DNA of 64,000 bases from Alterinioella nitratireducens (GTDB lineage: Bacteria; Pseudomonadota; Alphaproteobacteria; Rhodobacterales; Rhodobacteraceae), in NCBI RefSeq assembly GCF_013155465.1, contig NZ_JABJVX010000011.1, positions 36,052-100,051 of the forward strand, given 5' to 3'. Positions 61,257 through 64,000 of the stretch are shown piece after piece. The notes beneath the pieces are model-generated. The model did not search any database, was not told the origin of the DNA, and saw nothing but the letters and a program-made list of their open reading frames with translations. How positions within the stretch are numbered: position 1 is the stretch's first letter; each line of letters begins with the position of its first letter. The position numbers and the translations under genes were made by a program.

Positions 61257-62972
61257 ATGGCAAGACGAACCCAATTTGCCGGTAACAACTTTGCCGGAAT
61301 CCATTGGCCAGCCGCAGGCGCGCTGACCCCCATATCCGCCCTGGCGAATGTCACCACATGTCTCGAAATCCGGACTGTCAAGCAGGGCATCTACGAGGGG
61401 TTCAACCCCGTGGTCGCCATATCGGCCAAGTTTCTCGTTCTGATTATGGTCATCTTCATGGTGATGCTGCCCGAGGCATCGGGAAATGCGCTTACCTTCC
61501 TGAAAGACGCAACGATTTCCTACTTCGCGAACTGGTATAATTTCCTTTTAGCAGCGGTCCTGGTCTTTTGCGTGGTACTGGTCTGTCTGCCGGTATCGGC
61601 GCGGATCAGGCTTGGGCCTGAAGGGTCAGTGCCCCAGCACAGCACGCTATCCTGGCTGTCGATGATGTTTTGTGCCGGAATCGGTGCCGGCATCCTCGCG
61701 TTCTCGGTGAGCGAGCCGATGTCCCACTTCGCACAGAATCCCGAAATCATGGCCGGACAGGTCTTGCCCGCATCCGAGGCGGGCGTGGCAACCGCGATGC
61801 AGTTCGTGTTCCTGCATTGGGGCCTGACCGCGTGGGCCTCCTACGCCATGGTCGCTCTTGCGCTCGGGCTGGCCTGCCACCGCTACGGTCAGCCGCTGAC
61901 CATGCGTTCGGGCCTTGCGCCTCTGTTTGGGAAGCATCTCGAAGGGGGGTTCGGCCACGCCGTTGACGTCATTTCAATCCTTGCGATCATCTCGAGCATA
62001 ATCACGACGATCGTGCTCGGGCTCGAGCAGATCTCCTCGGGTCTTTTCGTCTTGACGGGAAGCCGGTTTTTCGCCGACCAGGCAGGAAACCCACCGCTGA
62101 CCGCATTGCTGACCGCGTTGGTTGTGTCGATCTCGGTGGCCATTGCGTCCGCCGTCTCGGGCGTGGACCGGGGGGTAAAATGGACCTCTCAGCTCGGCGT
62201 CTACCTCGCATTCGCGATCCTCGGCGTGTTCGTGATATTTGGCGGTGGCCGTGCGGTCATCAACCTAGCCTCCGAGGGGACGCTGGCCTATCTGCGCAAC
62301 CTGCCGACCCAGATGGCCGGTCTTTATGACGCCTCGGCGTCCGGGGCCGGTCAGGCGCAGCGCGAATGGCAGAGCGACTGGACCGTATTCTATTGGGCCT
62401 GGTGGATCGCCCGTGCCCCATTTGTCGGCCTGTTTCTGGCCCGGATCTCGCGCGGGCGCACCGTCCGGGAGTTTGTGCTCTGTGCCATTCTCGGCCCGAC
62501 AGCCGCGAGCATTGTCTGGTTTTCTGGAACAGGAGGATCTGCGCTTCTTCTGGAATTGGACGGGACCGCCGGTGGATCAATCCTTTCTGCCGAGCATGCC
62601 TTTCGCATCTACGAGACGGTGAACATCATGCTTTCTCCCGGCATGGCCACCGTTCTCAAAGCGGTTCTCGTCTTTCTTTTCCTGGTCCTGATCGTGGCGG
62701 CTTCGACCGCGGCCATCATCGCGATCAAGTCGATCGGTGCTGCTGGCAGCGGTCAGTCCGAAACCCCGATCCATTCGATCATGTGGGCCCTGGTCATCGC
62801 CGCGATCACCGGCGCCGTGATGGCGGTGGGTGGGGTCGGTTCGGTCAGGGATGTCATGATCGTCGTCGCGGTCCCGTTTTCGATAATCATGGCATTGATG
62901 CTGATCTCGGTGGTGATCACGATTGCCGCCGCGGCGCGGCGAATGCCGCCGAACAAGCAGCGGGCCCCGTGA
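61257..62972 (+). CDS. BCCT-family betaine/choline/carnitine transporter
   Basis: A transporter of about 571 residues with 12 helices. Family hallmarks are SMMFCAGIGAGILAFSVSEP and the helix 8 signature FYWAWWIARAPFVGLFLARI followed by SRGRTVREF. These carriers take up quaternary ammonium or sulfonium compounds such as betaine, choline or DMSP with sodium or protons. ATG 61257 has GGGGAG ten bases upstream; a TTG at 61251 has closer spacing. The gene stands behind a Crp-type site. Linkage to nutrient or osmotic response is inferred. The substrate is not readable from the sequence. Confidence 0.9.
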   Translation: MARRTQFAGNNFAGIHWPAAGALTPISALANVTTCLEIRTVKQGIYEGFNPVVAISAKFLVLIMVIFMVMLPEASGNALTFLKDATISYFANWYNFLLAAVLVFCVVLVCLPVSARIRLGPEGSVPQHSTLSWLSMMFCAGIGAGILAFSVSEPMSHFAQNPEIMAGQVLPASEAGVATAMQFVFLHWGLTAWASYAMVALALGLACHRYGQPLTMRSGLAPLFGKHLEGGFGHAVDVISILAIISSIITTIVLGLEQISSGLFVLTGSRFFADQAGNPPLTALLTALVVSISVAIASAVSGVDRGVKWTSQLGVYLAFAILGVFVIFGGGRAVINLASEGTLAYLRNLPTQMAGLYDASASGAGQAQREWQSDWTVFYWAWWIARAPFVGLFLARISRGRTVREFVLCAILGPTAASIVWFSGTGGSALLLELDGTAGGSILSAEHAFRIYETVNIMLSPGMATVLKAVLVFLFLVLIVAASTAAIIAIKSIGAAGSGQSETPIHSIMWALVIAAITGAVMAVGGVGSVRDVMIVVAVPFSIIMALMLISVVITIAAAARRMPPNKQRAP

Positions 62973-63080
62973 CGCGCCCGGCATGAGCTGCTCCCCGATT
63001 GTGGTCGGCCAGACGATCCCGTGGGTGTGGTCGAGGATGATATCGAGGCCATCACGCCGTATTCGTCGCGCGTCCGTGCC

Positions 63081-63473
63081 TTACCCCGTCCGGCATCGCT
63101 CGTGGTCCCGCATTCGCCATGCCACGATGGCAATACCCCCCCAGACCGCACTGCGCAGGGCCATGGCAAGAACCGTGCGCATCTCGAAGGCTCCGCCACG
63201 GGCAACGTGAAACCCGAAGCCCGCGAACACCAGAAGCGTCGCCGCGAAGATCGCAAGCGAGAGGGGGAAGGCCCAATGCCGCCCGAGCCACAGACCGATG
63301 CCCGCGACGACATAGGCCAGCCCGGCCCCGGTGTTGAACCACAGCACGAAGGCCACCACGGCCCCCATATCGAGCGCCCCCAGAAGCGTCGTGCCACCCG
63401 AAACCAGGGTCAGAACGCCGAAGGCGATGGCAATGCCACCCGCAACGCGGGAACCTGTGCGCGGGCTAGTCAT
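63081..63473 (-). CDS. Uncharacterised four-helix membrane protein
   Basis: A 130-residue membrane protein with four hydrophobic helices (for example AGGIAIAFGVLTLVSGG and AGLAYVVAGIGLWLG) and no catalytic motif I recognise. The ATG at 63473 overlaps the TetR gene by eight bases; an open frame continues upstream but mirrors the TetR gene. As it is coupled to a TetR-type repressor, it may be a controlled membrane component, perhaps linked to efflux or stress. Confidence 0.7.
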   Translation of the reverse strand: MTSPRTGSRVAGGIAIAFGVLTLVSGGTTLLGALDMGAVVAFVLWFNTGAGLAYVVAGIGLWLGRHWAFPLSLAIFAATLLVFAGFGFHVARGGAFEMRTVLAMALRSAVWGGIAIVAWRMRDHERCRTG

Positions 63474-64000
63474 GTGGCATGTCCTGCGGCGCGCGGACAA
63501 GCGCCATCTGCACCTCGAACAGGCGCAGGCCCTCTTGCACCAGCGATCCGCTCCGCGCCCCCAGTGTCCAGCGGATCGCGACACCCTGCACCAATGAGGT
63601 CAGCAGGATGGCGACATCCTCGGGGCTGACGTCCCGGCGCAGCTGGCCCGTTGTCTGGCTATCCCGGATAGCGGCGACCAGGCGACCCTGGAACGCGCTG
63701 AGAAGCCCGCGGATCACATCGCGCAGGCCTTGATTGTCCACCTGCAACTCGCGCGAGAACAGGATCGACGGCAGGGCGGGCGTCCCGGATATGGCCGTCA
63801 GTTGCGCGCCAATCAGTGCCCTGAGGCGCGCTTGTGGGCCGCGGGCCCCCGCTTCGGCGGCGGCCCAGTCAGCTTGCAAGCGATCCGCGATGTCGTTGGC
63901 GACGGCCCGCCAGAGGTCGCCCTTGGTCGGAAAATGCCGAAAGATCGCGGGCTGGCTGAGGCCGATGGCGCGCGCGATATCGGTGGTGCTCAGGCGGTCG
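63466..64000 (-). CDS. TetR-family regulator, N-terminus outside the window
   Basis: The C-terminal 177 residues or so of a TetR-family repressor. The frame is open to the window edge, where the helix-turn-helix is visible: STTDIARAIGLSQPAIFRHF, then PTKGDLWRAVANDIADRL. The rest is the ligand/dimer domain. It overlaps the small membrane protein gene at 63081-63473, which is probably under its control. The start codon lies beyond base 64000. Confidence 0.88.
   Translation of the reverse strand, partial: DRLSTTDIARAIGLSQPAIFRHFPTKGDLWRAVANDIADRLQADWAAAEAGARGPQARLRALIGAQLTAISGTPALPSILFSRELQVDNQGLRDVIRGLLSAFQGRLVAAIRDSQTTGQLRRDVSPEDVAILLTSLVQGVAIRWTLGARSGSLVQEGLRLFEVQMALVRAPQDMPHD

Noticed and set aside
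1..64000. Mobile element or prophage
   Set aside because: Remnant genes and joins suggest past recombination, but I see no transposase, integrase, phage gene, IS end or tRNA target in the window.

Overview
The window is GC-rich, densely coded DNA with almost no intergenic space and many ATGA/GTGA stop-start overlaps. CopA-type ATPases, HmrR/CueR-like and ZntR/CadR-like MerR regulators, many c-type cytochromes and System I cytochrome c maturation genes point to an alphaproteobacterium, most likely of the Rhodobacteraceae. That placement is an inference from gene content. I see no rRNA, tRNA, CRISPR array, transposase, integrase or replication gene, so chromosome and plasmid cannot be told apart. 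The dominant theme is metal handling (Zn/Cd, Mn, Cu) joined to periplasmic redox chemistry; the last 14 kb looks like a cyclic-nucleotide signalling block.

Region 1 (1-10.7 kb, Zn and Mn). The end of a ZntA-like ATPase and an L,D-transpeptidase lipoprotein are followed by a four-gene minus-strand operon: a di-heme cytochrome peroxidase-like protein and a PhnD/PhnC/PhnE-like ABC transporter. It is divergent from mntR across a 24-bp palindrome. A GufA-like ZIP transporter follows, then a scar of broken copper and thiol genes, then a ZntR/CadR-like regulator with two cation diffusion facilitators and MerR-type promoters.

Region 2 (10.7-26.9 kb, minus strand). A copper operon starts at copA1 and runs through a small binding protein, a methyltransferase remnant, a cytochrome c, a saccharopine dehydrogenase-like protein, an ABC1 kinase fused to an amino-thiazoline hydrolase-like domain, and an APC permease. 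The CueR-type promoter of copA1 lies inside the 3' end of a PRPP synthase-like gene, which closes a beta-CASP nuclease / nucleoside phosphorylase / PRPP synthase module. Upstream of that are lgt, a TVP38 protein, a DUF302 protein, a 31-aa Met-rich peptide and a Met-rich EF-hand protein.

Region 3 (26.7-46.3 kb, copper core). A divergent copZ / copA2-cueR pair has two back-to-back CueR boxes. Next come a two-component system translationally coupled to ccmF-ccmG-ccmH-ccmI, a convergent DsbD/ScsB reductase, and a second divergent pair of CueR boxes. From these a cluster runs through an L,D-transpeptidase, cytochromes c, cytochrome c', a di-heme cytochrome, a multicopper oxidase, a further cytochrome c, a DsbA-like protein and another L,D-transpeptidase. 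The likely logic is cytoplasmic Cu(I) export by two ATPases, periplasmic Cu(I) oxidation by the multicopper oxidase with electrons passed to the cytochromes, and dedicated heme-ligation and thiol-repair proteins.

Region 4 (46.3-64 kb). An unusual NAD-epimerase/SPW/VKOR fusion and a GSU2403-like nucleotidyltransferase are followed by a metallophosphoesterase, a 1458-aa GMC oxidoreductase fused to an alpha/beta hydrolase, a class III cyclase/ATPase protein, a membrane protein with a degenerate cyclic-nucleotide domain, and a Crp-type regulator. A near-consensus Crp site precedes a BCCT transporter. A small membrane protein and a TetR regulator, cut by the window edge, close the window.
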